Positions 18,119 through 26,963 of a stretch of 64,000 nucleotides of DNA are shown here, in pieces. A program made the translations under genes and the position numbers. How positions within the stretch are numbered: the first letter of the stretch is position 1; each line of letters opens with the position of its first letter. The stretch is from Bacteroidota bacterium (GTDB taxonomy: Bacteria; Bacteroidota; JABWAT01). A model generated the notes under the pieces. It made no database searches and was not told the origin of the DNA. It was given only the letters and a program-made list of their open reading frames with translations. Location: NCBI GenBank assembly GCA_020161835.1, contig JAIUNL010000004.1, forward strand, positions 191,049-255,048, written 5' to 3'.

Positions 18119-18862
18119 TTACATGATCAATCCGCCATCAACAGAAAGACAATGTCCGTTGATGAACGAAGCTTCGTCACTGGCAAGGAATAAATACGCA
18201 TTGGCAATATCTTCCGGCATTCCAAGGCGACCCAGCGGCGTTTTTTCTTTTAAGGTCTCAATTACTTTTTCAGGAACAGTGGCAATCATATCTGTTGCAA
18301 TAAAGCCAGGTGCAACCGCATTCACGGTAATTCCCTTCCGACCAAGTTCCCGTGCCCAGACTTTCGTCATCCCGATAACACCGGCTTTGGTTGCCACATA
18401 ATTCGACTGGCCAAAATTTCCGTAAATCCCGACGACAGAGGAAGCGTTCAAAATCCGCCCCGAACCTTTTTCAATCATGGAAGCTGCAACCGCTTTGGTA
18501 CAGTTGAAAACTCCGGTCAGATTCACGTTAAGTACAGCCTGAAATTGCTCCATCGTCATTTTCATTAAGGTTGCATCTTTGGTGATTCCGGCATTGTTGA
18601 CCAGAATATCAATTTTCCCAAAACGGGAAAGAGCAGCAGCAACCGCATCTTCAACAGATTCCGGTTTGGTTACATCCACTTTGTGAAACATGGCCGGTGT
18701 ACCCAGATTTGAAAGTTCGAGCAAAATTGCCTTTCCTTTTTCTTCATTCACATCCCAGATAATCAGTGATGCACCTTCTTTTGCAAAAGTTAACGCCGTT
18801 GTTTTCCCGATACCCTGTGCGCCACCGGTTATAATGGCAATTTTTCTTTCAAGACGCTTCAT
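18119..18862 (-). CDS. fabG: 3-oxoacyl-ACP reductase-like SDR (FabG family)
   Basis: 247 residues, classical short-chain dehydrogenase. Cofactor motif TGGAQGIG (about 12-19), NNAG (about 91), catalytic Ser in NASSVVGIYG, Tyr-x-x-x-Lys in SNYVATK, then PGFIATDM. It is FabG-like in length and motifs, reducing 3-oxoacyl thioesters with NADPH. As it sits with a KAS III-like protein and an acyl-CoA ligase rather than acpP/fabD/fabF, it is probably a paralogue dedicated to that cluster, not the essential FabG. An 18-bp site related to the palindrome before the neighbouring regulator lies 22 bp upstream. Confidence 0.85.
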   Translation of the reverse strand: MKRLERKIAIITGGAQGIGKTTALTFAKEGASLIIWDVNEEKGKAILLELSNLGTPAMFHKVDVTKPESVEDAVAAALSRFGKIDILVNNAGITKDATLMKMTMEQFQAVLNVNLTGVFNCTKAVAASMIEKGSGRILNASSVVGIYGNFGQSNYVATKAGVIGMTKVWARELGRKGITVNAVAPGFIATDMIATVPEKVIETLKEKTPLGRLGMPEDIANAYLFLASDEASFINGHCLSVDGGLIM

Positions 18863-18884
18863 TTTAAAATCCTGTGTTTTTATC

Positions 18885-18902
18885 GTTTGAAAAATACAAA
18901 AC
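18885..18902. promoter_or_regulatory. Candidate operator related to the GbsR-gene palindrome
   Basis: GTTTGAAAAATACAAAAC shares the complete left half GTTTGAAA and much of the outer right half of the perfect palindrome at 19451-19468. It is the same length, 18 bp, and stands at a similar distance (22 against 25 bp) from the start codon it precedes. Confidence 0.45.
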
Positions 18903-18948
18903 GTTCAGAGCGTGAAAAAAAGCTTTACGAGTTTGATAAGTGCCTAAA

Positions 18949-19425
18949 TCAGGTTTCTGATTTTCTGACTTCTGCCCATTCTTCGGTAAAGGCTTTAAAG
19001 TGCTTTTCCATTAAGGTGTAAAACTTTTCCATTTCATCCAGCCGGTTCCGGTTCACGGTTGAGTCCGGATTGCCAGCAGCCAGTTCAATCAGGTGATGCG
19101 AAAGCCGGGTGTTGCTTCTGATCATGGAATAATGATTTCTGAAAGCAGCACCAAAAATGTCACCCGATGCTTCCCAGTAATCTTTACGGTTGCCGGGTTT
19201 CCAGGCTTTTCTGATTAAGCCACGTTCTGCAAGCCGGCGGGTAATCTGACTGATGGGGCCTTTGCTCATGCCCAATGTTTCAGTGATTTCGTCAAGGGAC
19301 ATGGGTTCATTGTTGGCAATTAACAAACCAACGACGTTTCCCATCAGACGGTTGAGTCCGAAGGCCTTGTAGGCATCACCAAATGAATGAATGACTTCCT
19401 GTTTTACAGAATCCTGATCAAGCAT
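18949..19425 (-). CDS. GbsR/MarR-type winged-helix transcriptional regulator
   Basis: 158 residues from the ATG at 19425; an open frame from a TTG at 19515 exists but would place a strong palindrome inside the gene. Winged-helix segment: LLIANNEPMSLDEITETLGM, then SKGPISQITRRLAERGLIRK and a wing (WKPGNRKDYWEA). The C-terminus is a helical dimerisation region. GbsR-type proteins usually repress transport or metabolism genes next to them; the adjacent acyl-metabolism operon is the obvious target. The ribosome-binding site before 19425 is weak. Confidence 0.85.
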   Translation of the reverse strand: MLDQDSVKQEVIHSFGDAYKAFGLNRLMGNVVGLLIANNEPMSLDEITETLGMSKGPISQITRRLAERGLIRKAWKPGNRKDYWEASGDIFGAAFRNHYSMIRSNTRLSHHLIELAAGNPDSTVNRNRLDEMEKFYTLMEKHFKAFTEEWAEVRKSET

Positions 19426-19450
19426 AAAATATGTATTGTGTGATTGCGAT

Positions 19451-19468
19451 GTTTGAAAACTTTCAAAC
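19451..19468. promoter_or_regulatory. Perfect 18-bp palindrome, candidate autoregulatory operator
   Basis: GTTTGAAA-AC-TTTCAAAC is an uninterrupted inverted repeat with 8-bp arms, 25 bp upstream of the regulator's ATG. MarR-superfamily dimers bind palindromes of about this size. Confidence 0.65.
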
Positions 19469-19806
19469 GATTCAAAAGTGCAGAGTATTTCTGATTTTGT
19501 CAAGAACCTTTTCAAATAATTAATCTATATCATGGCATTGTCATGAATTATAACGGTTTAATGTTAATTTTTCGTAAACAATTCTCAGGTCAAAAGTGTG
19601 ATTAATGCGGGGTTCTATTGGTATATTCAATAATATCCGTTACTTATCCTATCATTTACAGATAATGCCACATTAATTCACTCACGTTTTTATATTCTTA
19701 ACAATCGGGCCTGATCGTAAAAGTTGACATCTGGTCGGGGCACCTGATTTGTCGTACTTTTACATGTTCCGCCATGGAACGACCTTAACCCACAAAAGGA
19801 AACGAC
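19469..19806 (+). other. Intergenic region upstream of the nuclease gene
   Basis: A/T-rich, with no coding potential seen. The only structure noted is an inverted repeat, GTAAAAGT (19717-19724) with ACTTTTAC (19756-19763), separated by 31 bp, about 45 bp before the nuclease start. It could be a regulatory stem or an operator. No convincing promoter boxes. Confidence 0.35.
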
Positions 19807-21141
19807 ATGCAAAAAACCCGCCTGATGCTTTACAGCATTTTTACTCTGCTTATTTTTTCATTTTCGGCCTGTACACAACTCCCAACTGATACAGAATCAG
19901 CAAAGGAACGTTCGGCAGTAAATTATTCCTTTGCAAAAATTACTGCTCACGAAGGATTTGAAACCGGCAGCAAGACCTCTTACACTGCTGCTGATGTTAC
20001 ACTTTCAACCGGAATATGGAATCTGAATGATGCTTTAATCGGAAATACAACAAGTGACCCCAAAACGGGTGTTGCTTCAGCCCGCATCCGCAATACCGGT
20101 AAACTGACGATGAAGTTTAATGTCACCGGCGGAATCAGTACCGTGACGATTAAACACGCCAAGTACGGAACCGATGCCACTTCAACCTGGGAACTCTGGC
20201 TTTCCACCAATTCAGGTTCAACCTGGACGAAAGTAGGTTCAACGGTAACGACTTCATCAACAACACTGGCAACAGCAACCCTTACTGTAAACACAACTGC
20301 TTCAACTGCACGTCTTGAAATCAGGAAAGTTTCCGGCGGAACTGCCAGAATAAACATTGATGACATCATCATCAACGATAACGGAACGGTAACTCCCCCA
20401 CCGCCATCCGGAAGCGTTCACCTGACGCTGGGAAATCCAAGCGGTGCGGTTGCCAATGTAACTTATACCACCAATTATTTGATGGAAAAACCACAGTTTG
20501 CAATGTCTTATCACAAAACAAAGGGAACTCCAAACTGGGTGGCCTGGCATTTAAATTCTTCCTGGTTGGGAAGTACTGCCCGTCAGGATAATTTCCGTGC
20601 AGATGCAACTCTTCCTTCAGGTTGGTACCAGGTTGGTGCGAACAGTTATTCTGGATCAGGGTTTGACCGCGGACACATGTGTCCGTCAGCAGACAGAACG
20701 TTAACCGTGACCGATAATGGTGCTACTTTCCTCATGACCAACATGATTCCACAGGCACCGAATAATAATCAGGGTCCGTGGGCAAGTATGGAAAACTATC
20801 TGAGAACCCTGGCTGATGCCGGCAAGGAAATGTACATTTATTCGGGTGGATATGGCGTAATGAAAACCATTGATGCCGGCCGGGTTTCAGTTCCAACCAA
20901 CACATGGAAAATTGTGGTGGTTCTTGATAACGGTACCAATGATCTTAGCAGAGTAACCACCACAACCCGTGTGATTACTGTTGATATGACGAATTACGAT
21001 GCCAACATCAGCCGGTCGGCCGACTGGAAAACCTTCAGAACCACTGTTGATGCGATCGAAACCAAAACCGGATATAATTTCCTGGATCAGGTTTCAACAA
21101 CTATTCAGGCAACAATTGAAAGTAAAGTGGATAATTTGTAG
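19807..21141 (+). CDS. Secreted DNA/RNA non-specific endonuclease (NUC1 family), lipoprotein
   Basis: 444 residues. A lipoprotein signal ends at Cys22 (LLIFSFSACTQ). Residues 40-200 form a Ser/Thr-rich beta-sandwich-like region (GFETGSKTSYTAADV, TVTIKHAKYG, ARINIDDIIIND), then a Pro linker and the nuclease domain. The catalytic motif DRGHMCPSADR (D287-R-G-H290) is intact, with the metal-ligand Asn expected in the NMIPQAPNNNQGPW stretch. It is a beta-beta-alpha-metal, Mg-dependent nuclease of the Serratia type, for extracellular nucleic-acid scavenging or biofilm DNA turnover. It is monocistronic and ends in a shared terminator. Confidence 0.9.
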   Translation: MQKTRLMLYSIFTLLIFSFSACTQLPTDTESAKERSAVNYSFAKITAHEGFETGSKTSYTAADVTLSTGIWNLNDALIGNTTSDPKTGVASARIRNTGKLTMKFNVTGGISTVTIKHAKYGTDATSTWELWLSTNSGSTWTKVGSTVTTSSTTLATATLTVNTTASTARLEIRKVSGGTARINIDDIIINDNGTVTPPPPSGSVHLTLGNPSGAVANVTYTTNYLMEKPQFAMSYHKTKGTPNWVAWHLNSSWLGSTARQDNFRADATLPSGWYQVGANSYSGSGFDRGHMCPSADRTLTVTDNGATFLMTNMIPQAPNNNQGPWASMENYLRTLADAGKEMYIYSGGYGVMKTIDAGRVSVPTNTWKIVVVLDNGTNDLSRVTTTTRVITVDMTNYDANISRSADWKTFRTTVDAIETKTGYNFLDQVSTTIQATIESKVDNL

Positions 21142-21150
21142 GGGAAGAAG

Positions 21151-21178
21151 TTAGAAGGAAGAAGTTAGAAGTTAGAAG
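21151..21178 (+). repeat. Heptamer array (TTAGAAG type), four units
   Basis: TTAGAAG, GAAGAAG, TTAGAAG, TTAGAAG in 7-bp register, starting 10 bp after the nuclease stop and ending just before the terminator hairpin. Confidence 0.8.
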
Positions 21179-21180
21179 AC

Positions 21181-21210
21181 AAAAAAGGGCGACCATGGTC
21201 GCCCTTTTTT
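21181..21210. terminator. Perfect bidirectional terminator
   Basis: AAAAAAGGGCGACC and GGTCGCCCTTTTTT flank a two-base centre, making a 30-bp palindrome. It serves the nuclease gene and the converging hybrid kinase gene, whose stop codon overlaps its T-run. Confidence 0.95.
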
Positions 21211-23329
21211 ATTGATGGGCAAGTTCTCCGAAAATTGCTTGGGTGAGGTTTTTAAGCGGATAAGGTTTGAATAACCAGGTGGTAATTCCCATTTCTTTGA
21301 GCTGACTTTGGCTGGATGCAGAAATGTATCCGGAGGAGATCAGAACCGGCAGGCCGGGATATTTTAACTTAGCTTCCCTGCAGACTTCAAGTCCGCCAAT
21401 GCCGGGAAGATCAAGATTGGTGACCATGACCGACAATCTATATGGCAAATGACCTAATTTTTCAAGCGCATCAGCTCCCGAAGAGGCCGTCAGTACTCTG
21501 ATTCCCGAATTTTCAAGTTCGTTGGTCATTTGGGATAAAAATGCAGGTTCGTCTTCAACTAGCAGAACGGTAAACTGTGCAGAACTTTCAAGTTTTTGAT
21601 CTGCAGAAACTCCGGTTGAAATTTTGCTTTCAGCTTCTTCATTAACCGGAAAGTATAAATTAAAGGTTGTTCCTTTTCCAAGTTCAGATTCCACTTCAAT
21701 TCTGCCGCCGGCAGACTGAACCATGCCATAGACCAATGAAAGACCCAAACCGGTTCCTTTTCCCGCTTCCTTGGTGGTGAAGAAAGGTTCAAAAATCCGG
21801 TCCTTTATTTCATCCGGAATCCCCGATCCTGTATCCGAGATTGAAATTTTAACCGTTTCCTGTTTTTTCAACTCATCAGATTCGCTGTTATCAAGTGAAG
21901 TCCCCACCGAAAGAATACCATTTCCATTCATGGCATCCCGGGCATTGATGCAAAGATTGAGCATAATCTGGTACAAATGACCTGGGTCAATGAGTACTTT
22001 GGGAAGATGCTTTGAAGGTTCCCATCTGATTTCCAAAGATTTGGGGAAGGTACCGTCAAGCATCAGCAGGGCTTCGGAAATACCGGCATTCACATCAGTA
22101 AGTACGGTTTTAGGTTCATCTCTTCTGGCAAAAGTCAAAATCTGCCTCACCAAACCGGCACCCCGTTCTGAAGCTGAAAGAATCGCCTCCGATTTCTTTC
22201 TTAACTTTTCCGGATTGCCAGATTGCGCTTCAATTCCGCCGGCGTGAGTCATGATGATTGACAGAATATTGTTGAAATCATGGGCGATTCCGCCGGCAAG
22301 CGTTCCCAGACTTTCCATTTTTTGGGTTTGATAGATTTTGGCTTCGAGAAGTTTCTGATCCTGTGCCATTTTGCGGGAATGGGTAATATCCGTCAAAATC
22401 AGGGTCAGGGAATCAACAACTTTTCCTGAGAAAATCGGATTCAGGCGGATGGAATACCATTTTCGTCCGGTTGATTCAGTAGACTGAAGCTCGAGTTGAA
22501 CCTGCTGACGTGTTTTGGTACAGGTTCTGATGACCTTTACAAGATTACCGGCTCCATCAGAATCAAAATAATTAAGTGCAGAAGTAAAAGAAGCCGGAAC
22601 CGATTCCCGGTGATTAGAAAATAAAATAAATCCGTCAGGGCGGATATTTAGAATCAGGTCAGGCGTGTTTTCAACGAGAGATTTCCAGCGGGCAGCAGAT
22701 TCTGCGAGATCCCGGGTGTGAGATTCGAGCTCAGCATTTTTCCGGTTCAATTCTGAACGTTGACGGCGAACCCGTTCCAGACTTTTCTGAAAATCCCTGA
22801 TGAGCAATTTCAGCGCAATACCGGTTACCAGTAAAAGAGAAATAATATCTGTAAAATCACTGAATTTCACGTACTCACTTAACCGGGTGACCAGAATTTT
22901 TTCCATTTCAAGCCAGACAATCAGACCCATGGAACCAATATTCAGAAAAAGAAGGATCCCATAGCCCCGGTTTGAAAGTAAAATACTGCCAATAACCAGA
23001 ATCGCCGGATAGGTAAGTATGGCAATATCATGTGACCCATCACCCGTTATCAGCATATAAAAACAGGCGGGAAGTATCGAAAAACTGAGAAGATTGGCTG
23101 CCCATTTTACGTGCCTGACAGAAACCAGAAAGATAGCAGAAAGCCCGGCACCAAAAATCACACTAACGGAAATAAAAGAGCCCCAGTTTTCATTTACCAA
23201 TAGATGGAAAAATGGATAAATACAAGCAATGATGATACAATAGGAAATAAATAAGACCGTCCGGGTAAGGCGGGTTTTATCATCATCGGCGAACTCAGGA
23301 AACCTGAATTCCTTTATCCATTCAATCAT
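21209..23329 (-). CDS. Hybrid histidine kinase with degenerate C-terminal receiver
   Basis: 706 residues. Six or so membrane helices (about 23-178), a coiled-coil linker, a PAS domain (about 210-320), HisKA with phospho-acceptor His350 in [11 protein letters not shown], HATPase (N-box [30 protein letters not shown]) and a receiver (about 585-706). The receiver keeps the acidic pair (LVEDEP) and the Lys (LFKPY), but the phospho-acceptor is Asn638 (VTNLDLP), confirmed in the codon AAT at 21418-21416. The kinase core looks active; the receiver probably cannot be phosphorylated. No partner response regulator is adjacent. TATATTTG lies upstream. Confidence 0.92.
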   Translation of the reverse strand: MIEWIKEFRFPEFADDDKTRLTRTVLFISYCIIIACIYPFFHLLVNENWGSFISVSVIFGAGLSAIFLVSVRHVKWAANLLSFSILPACFYMLITGDGSHDIAILTYPAILVIGSILLSNRGYGILLFLNIGSMGLIVWLEMEKILVTRLSEYVKFSDFTDIISLLLVTGIALKLLIRDFQKSLERVRRQRSELNRKNAELESHTRDLAESAARWKSLVENTPDLILNIRPDGFILFSNHRESVPASFTSALNYFDSDGAGNLVKVIRTCTKTRQQVQLELQSTESTGRKWYSIRLNPIFSGKVVDSLTLILTDITHSRKMAQDQKLLEAKIYQTQKMESLGTLAGGIAHDFNNILSIIMTHAGGIEAQSGNPEKLRKKSEAILSASERGAGLVRQILTFARRDEPKTVLTDVNAGISEALLMLDGTFPKSLEIRWEPSKHLPKVLIDPGHLYQIMLNLCINARDAMNGNGILSVGTSLDNSESDELKKQETVKISISDTGSGIPDEIKDRIFEPFFTTKEAGKGTGLGLSLVYGMVQSAGGRIEVESELGKGTTFNLYFPVNEEAESKISTGVSADQKLESSAQFTVLLVEDEPAFLSQMTNELENSGIRVLTASSGADALEKLGHLPYRLSVMVTNLDLPGIGGLEVCREAKLKYPGLPVLISSGYISASSQSQLKEMGITTWLFKPYPLKNLTQAIFGELAHQ

Positions 23330-23354
23330 ATTTTTCCATTTGAAGCGCTTTTGT

Positions 23355-23362
23355 CAAATATA
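23355..23362 (-). promoter_or_regulatory. Bacteroidota-type minus-7 element for the hybrid kinase
   Basis: Minus strand TATATTTG (TAnnTTTG), 25 bp upstream of the kinase start. A TTTG lies 17 bp further upstream on the same strand, within the TTG-N17-23 spacing reported for Flavobacterium promoters. Confidence 0.55.
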
Positions 23363-23503
23363 GTAAATTTTAATACAAACAAAACTTCTTACTTCCAATC
23401 GGATAAATGATCTGTAAGGATTTCATCCTGAAGGACGACTAAAGTAAAAAAGGACGATGGGAACAAGAAGTATTCCAAAACTGTTTTTCACAGAGAGGTT
23501 AAC

Positions 23504-24121
23504 ATGAAAACACTATTTATACTGCTGTTGAGCACTTTTTTCTCTTCAGCAATTGTTCAGGCTACTGTAATTGAAGGGAAAAAAAGTAATATGGAAACTG
23601 CAACTTTTGGTGCGGGATGTTTCTGGTGTGTTGAAGCGGTTTTTCAGCGGGTTAAAGGCGTAGAAAAGGTTGTTTCGGGTTACACCGGCGGAGCAAGGAA
23701 AAATCCGACCTATGAGCAGGTTTGTACCGGCACAACAGGTCATGCTGAAGTTTGTCAGATCACCTTTGACACGACTGTTGTCAAATTTGAAGAACTTCTT
23801 GAAATTTTCTGGATGGTTCACGACCCAACACAATTAAACCGCCAGGGAAATGATGTGGGAACTCAATACCGTTCGGTGATTTACTATCACAGCGATGAAC
23901 AAAGAAAGGTTTCTGAGTATTTCAAGAAGAAACTGGATGAGTCAAAATCCTACGCAAATCCGATTGTGACAGAAATCAGCCCGATTCCAGAATTTTATCC
24001 GGCTGAAGATTATCACCAGAATTATTTCAACCAGAATCCGGGTCAGGGTTACTGTCAGTTTGTAGTCAAACCCAAGGTTGATAAATTCAAAAAGGTCTTT
24101 CACAGTAAAGTGAAGGAATAG
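23504..24121 (+). CDS. msrA: Peptide methionine sulfoxide reductase A, exported
   Basis: 205 residues. Catalytic motif GAGCFWC (Cys39), substrate region YTGGARKNPTYEQVCTGTTG, DPTQLNRQGNDVGTQYRS and the C-terminal EDYHQNYF are all intact. Unlike cytoplasmic MsrA, it starts with a signal peptide (LLLSTFFSSAIVQA), so it should repair oxidised methionines in envelope proteins. The start at 23504 is supported by GAGAGG 5 bp upstream; an internal Met30 would give a cytoplasmic form. It stands alone between two minus-strand units. A heptamer array begins directly after its stop. Confidence 0.95.
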   Translation: MKTLFILLLSTFFSSAIVQATVIEGKKSNMETATFGAGCFWCVEAVFQRVKGVEKVVSGYTGGARKNPTYEQVCTGTTGHAEVCQITFDTTVVKFEELLEIFWMVHDPTQLNRQGNDVGTQYRSVIYYHSDEQRKVSEYFKKKLDESKSYANPIVTEISPIPEFYPAEDYHQNYFNQNPGQGYCQFVVKPKVDKFKKVFHSKVKE

Positions 24122-24142
24122 TTATAAGTTACAAGTGGTAAG
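24122..24142 (+). repeat. Heptamer array (TTATAAG TTACAAG TGGTAAG)
   Basis: Three units in 7-bp register directly after the msrA stop codon. The same three-unit phrase recurs at 45000-45020. Confidence 0.75.
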
Positions 24143-24158
24143 TCGAGCAAAGCGAAGA

Positions 24159-24176
24159 TCCCGAACACTTTCGGGA
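24159..24176. repeat. TCCCGAACACTTTCGGGA hairpin module
   Basis: An inverted repeat of the CCCGAA...TTCGGG class, also found at 40636, 48839 and 50175, each time within different flanking repeats. Here it splits the phrase GCGAAGATC / ATGTTACGG. Confidence 0.6.
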
Positions 24177-24210
24177 TGTTACGGGGTAAGTTCCTCATTC
24201 TGATAAGGCT

Positions 24211-24237
24211 GTCATTCCCGCGAAGGCGGGAATCCAG
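24211..24237. repeat. dRS3-like inverted repeat (ATTCCC-N8-GGGAAT)
   Basis: GTCATTCCCGCGAAGGCGGGAATCCAG, split here as GTCATTCCCGCGAAGG plus CGGGAATCCAG. Two more copies at 48911-48937 and 49039-49065 differ only in orientation. The ATTCCC-N8-GGGAAT core matches the Neisseria dRS3 consensus; relationship unknown. Confidence 0.7.
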
Positions 24238-24298
24238 TATTGGTTTCTGTTTTAACCAGCCATCAGTGGGTGGTTTTCTTTAATTCATTAAAAAAAAC

Positions 24299-24337
24299 TT
24301 TGTGTTCTCTGAATTAAACTTTGTGTTCTTTGTGTTT
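24299..24337 (+). repeat. 9-bp-period repeat (CTTTGTGTT type)
   Basis: CTTTGTGTT, CTCTGAATT, three A residues, then CTTTGTGTT twice. It lies 10 bp beyond the era stop codon and belongs to the nonamer family seen at 15270, 40567, 54879 and 55033. Confidence 0.65.
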
Positions 24338-24347
24338 ATTGATATTC

Positions 24348-25256
24348 TCAATACCCGAACGACTTTAAATGAGATTCATTTCTGCGCCATTTCTCCCTGA
24401 CTTTTACGAAAAGCTTGAGGTAAACCTGTTTCCCGACGAGTTTTTCGATTTCTTCACGGGAAGTACGACCTAATTCTTTAAGCTTTGAAGCATTCCGTCC
24501 AATCAGAATCATCTTTTGGGTTGAGCGTTCCACGATGATTTCAGCCTCAATTTTATCAACACCCGACTCATTTTCTTCATACTGAATCACCTGAACTGCG
24601 GTCGAGTAGGGAATTTCTTTATCGTACTGAAAAAAGATTTTTTCCCTGATAATTTCCTCAATGAAAAACCGGACCGGGTGAGAACTCAGGTCATCAAGCG
24701 GGAAAAAGGGTTCATGTTCGGGAAGCCGTTGCTGAATGGCGGCCGTCAGCAACTCCAGATTGGTTCCGGTTTTGGCAGAAACTGAAAAGTAATCGGCGGC
24801 AAACGGTAATTGCGCTTTATAAAAGGCAACACATTTTTCTTCCTGCTCGGGTCTTACCTTATCAACTTTATTAAAGATGACAATCAGTGGTTTCTTTTTA
24901 ACTTCATCGAGATGAGAAAGCAAAATGGGATGAACGGGCTGAAGATCAGAGAGTGACATATCCACAATAAAAAGAATCAGATCAGATTCCTTCAGAGCCC
25001 CACGGGAGAACTCCAGCATTTTTTTGTGAAGTTCATATTCGGGATTCAGATAACCGGGTGTATCAAGAAAGACAACCTGCATGTCATCAGTTGAAAGAAT
25101 TCCGAGAATTTTATTTCGGGTTGTCTGGGGTTTGGGAGAAACAATGGCCAGTTTTTCGCCGACCAAACTGTTCATCAGGGTAGATTTACCAACATTTGGT
25201 ATGCCGACAATGGCAACATAACCAGAACGGAATGGTTTTGAACCGGACTCAGGCAT
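24348..25256 (-). CDS. era: GTPase Era
   Basis: 302 residues, normal length. G1 GIPNVGKST (about 17-25), G3 DTPGY, G4 NKVD, G5 SAKTGTN, then a C-terminal KH domain containing VERSTQKMILIGRNASKLKELG. It binds the 3' end of 16S rRNA and checks 30S subunit maturation in the cytoplasm. Its start overlaps the pdxJ stop by one base, so the two genes are coupled. This pairing is not functionally obvious and may just reflect operon packing. Confidence 0.97.
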   Translation of the reverse strand: MPESGSKPFRSGYVAIVGIPNVGKSTLMNSLVGEKLAIVSPKPQTTRNKILGILSTDDMQVVFLDTPGYLNPEYELHKKMLEFSRGALKESDLILFIVDMSLSDLQPVHPILLSHLDEVKKKPLIVIFNKVDKVRPEQEEKCVAFYKAQLPFAADYFSVSAKTGTNLELLTAAIQQRLPEHEPFFPLDDLSSHPVRFFIEEIIREKIFFQYDKEIPYSTAVQVIQYEENESGVDKIEAEIIVERSTQKMILIGRNASKLKELGRTSREEIEKLVGKQVYLKLFVKVREKWRRNESHLKSFGY

Positions 25257-25978
25257 CAGGCGTGCAACCTGAAAATATCGAGCATATCACGAACGGCCCG
25301 ATCAAGACCCACAAAAATGGCCCTGCTCAAAATTGAGTGTCCGATGCTCATTTCGCCAATTTCTTTAATTTCAAGAATACGCTGAACGTTCAGGTAATTG
25401 AGTCCGTGGCCGGCGTTGACTTTGAGTCCAAGACTGGTGGCATATTGTGCAGCTTCAGCAATTCTTTGCCATTCCCGTTCAACATCCTTTTCACGGATTG
25501 CGTTGGCATATTCACCGGTATGAATTTCGATGTATTCAACACCAAGGTCACGTGCGAGCTCAATCTGGGTTTTGACCGGGTCGATAAACAGGCTCACTTC
25601 AATTTCTTTTTCCTGCAACGCAGGGATGTAATCACGCAGATGCAGGTGACTGCGGGTGAGATCGAGTCCGCCTTCAGTGGTAAGTTCAAGCCGGCGTTCG
25701 GGAACGAGAGTAACCAGTTCAGGAAGCACTTCCCTTGCAATATTTTTCATTTCTTCGGTTGCAGCCATTTCAAGATCAAGCTTGGTTTTGGTCACTTCAC
25801 GAAGAAGTCTAAGATCACGGTCATTGATATGCCGGCGGTCTTCACGGAGGTGGCAAACAATTCCGCTTGCACCGGCAAGTTCACATACTGAAACCGTATG
25901 GACCGGATCGGGCTCATTTGCTGCCCGTGCCTCACGAAGTGTGGCAACATGGTCGATATTGATACAAAGTTTTGTCAT
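25256..25978 (-). CDS. pdxJ: Pyridoxine 5'-phosphate synthase
   Basis: 240 residues. N-terminal CINIDHVATLREAR with the phosphate-binding and catalytic residues, ICHLREDRRHINDRD, LELTTEGGLDL, NAGHGLNYLN and EMSIGHSILSRA are all typical of PdxJ. It condenses 1-deoxy-D-xylulose 5-phosphate with 3-amino-1-hydroxyacetone 1-phosphate in the DXP-dependent vitamin B6 pathway. It is the first gene of a two-gene minus-strand unit with era and is divergent from the exopolysaccharide cluster, with a 127-bp intergenic space. Confidence 0.97.
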   Translation of the reverse strand: MTKLCINIDHVATLREARAANEPDPVHTVSVCELAGASGIVCHLREDRRHINDRDLRLLREVTKTKLDLEMAATEEMKNIAREVLPELVTLVPERRLELTTEGGLDLTRSHLHLRDYIPALQEKEIEVSLFIDPVKTQIELARDLGVEYIEIHTGEYANAIREKDVEREWQRIAEAAQYATSLGLKVNAGHGLNYLNVQRILEIKEIGEMSIGHSILSRAIFVGLDRAVRDMLDIFRLHA

Positions 25979-26105
25979 ATTTATAAATATCGGATTTCAG
26001 CTACTTAAATCAAAAAAAGGTGTTCTTTCAATTTTAAGGCATGCTTTTTGCAAAGTTCCAGCAATGTGACTACCATCACTTTCCAAATCAACAAAGGAAA
26101 CCAGA

Positions 26106-26729
26106 TTGCGGATTCTGATAATTGATGATGTTCAGCTAAACCGGGATATTTTTAAAACCATCCTGGAACCTCACAAGTTCACAGAAATAGCTGAAGCAGA
26201 AAATGGCCGGCTTGCCCTGAAACTCATCAGGTCCAGACATCCCGATGAACAGTTTGACCTGATCATTACCGATATTTCAATGCCAGAAATGGACGGCATT
26301 GAACTCTGCAGGATTCTGAAATCAACACCCGCATTTGAAGATATTCCCGTTCTGATCATTACCGGACACACCGATGACGATATTCTAACACAGGCTTTTG
26401 AGGCTGGTGTGAATGATTTTATCAGACAACCGTTAGAGCCAATTGAGCTTCTCGCTCGAACCGGATCAGCACTCAGACTCAAGCAGGAAATTGATTCTCA
26501 CCGGAAAAAAATTGAAGAATTGAGAGAAGCACTTGCCCGGGAAAAAACGCTTGGGGGTTTACTTCCGATCTGTGCCGGATGTAAAAAAATCAAAGACGAT
26601 AAGGGTTACTGGAAGCAGGTAGAGTCCTATATCGAGCATCATTCTCATGCAACCTTTACTCACGGGATCTGTCCGGCCTGTACAGAACAACTTTACGGCG
26701 ACTTTTTGAGACAGCAAAACGAAACTTAG
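26106..26729 (+). CDS. Response regulator with C-terminal Cys-rich (CAGCKK) motif
   Basis: 207 residues. Receiver domain (1-125: IIDDVQ, phospho-acceptor Asp in IITDISMP, Thr in IITGHT, Lys position replaced by Arg-Gln in IRQPLEP, so the conserved Lys is absent). A short coiled coil and a tail with CAGCKK, GYWKQVESYIEHH, THGICPAC follow. This paired-cysteine motif recurs at the C-termini of many sensory proteins and may bind zinc. There is no DNA-binding or enzymatic output domain. It starts with TTG at 26106, with AAAGGAAA 8 bp upstream. It is the first plus-strand gene of the exopolysaccharide region, 234 bp before the next regulator. Confidence 0.88.
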   Translation: MRILIIDDVQLNRDIFKTILEPHKFTEIAEAENGRLALKLIRSRHPDEQFDLIITDISMPEMDGIELCRILKSTPAFEDIPVLIITGHTDDDILTQAFEAGVNDFIRQPLEPIELLARTGSALRLKQEIDSHRKKIEELREALAREKTLGGLLPICAGCKKIKDDKGYWKQVESYIEHHSHATFTHGICPACTEQLYGDFLRQQNET

Positions 26730-26963
26730 AATTGAAAATTAATTTACTTTAGTTCCTGATCTATTACTTTTTGTATTCATTTGTGGCCTTTTTAAACCAT
26801 GTATTTTCCATCCTGTAAAGAATTTATTATAATTCAAATTGTTTTTTTTGTCCCATTTGAAATAAAAATCTGTAGCGCTTTCCCGTTTGGCTTCATAAAA
26901 CAAAACCATCCGGTCAGATAACAATCAGTTAAAAACTATTCTGCTCACCAACAAAGGATTATT

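Noticed and set aside
19426..19515. Longer GbsR-type regulator starting at TTG 19515
   Set aside because: It would place the perfect palindrome inside the gene and add a low-complexity Phe/Ser/Gln stretch before the regulator domain.
26739..26924. Minus-strand 61-codon open frame between the two response regulators
   Set aside because: A/T-rich, no ribosome-binding site, no recognisable motif, and opposite to the surrounding operon.
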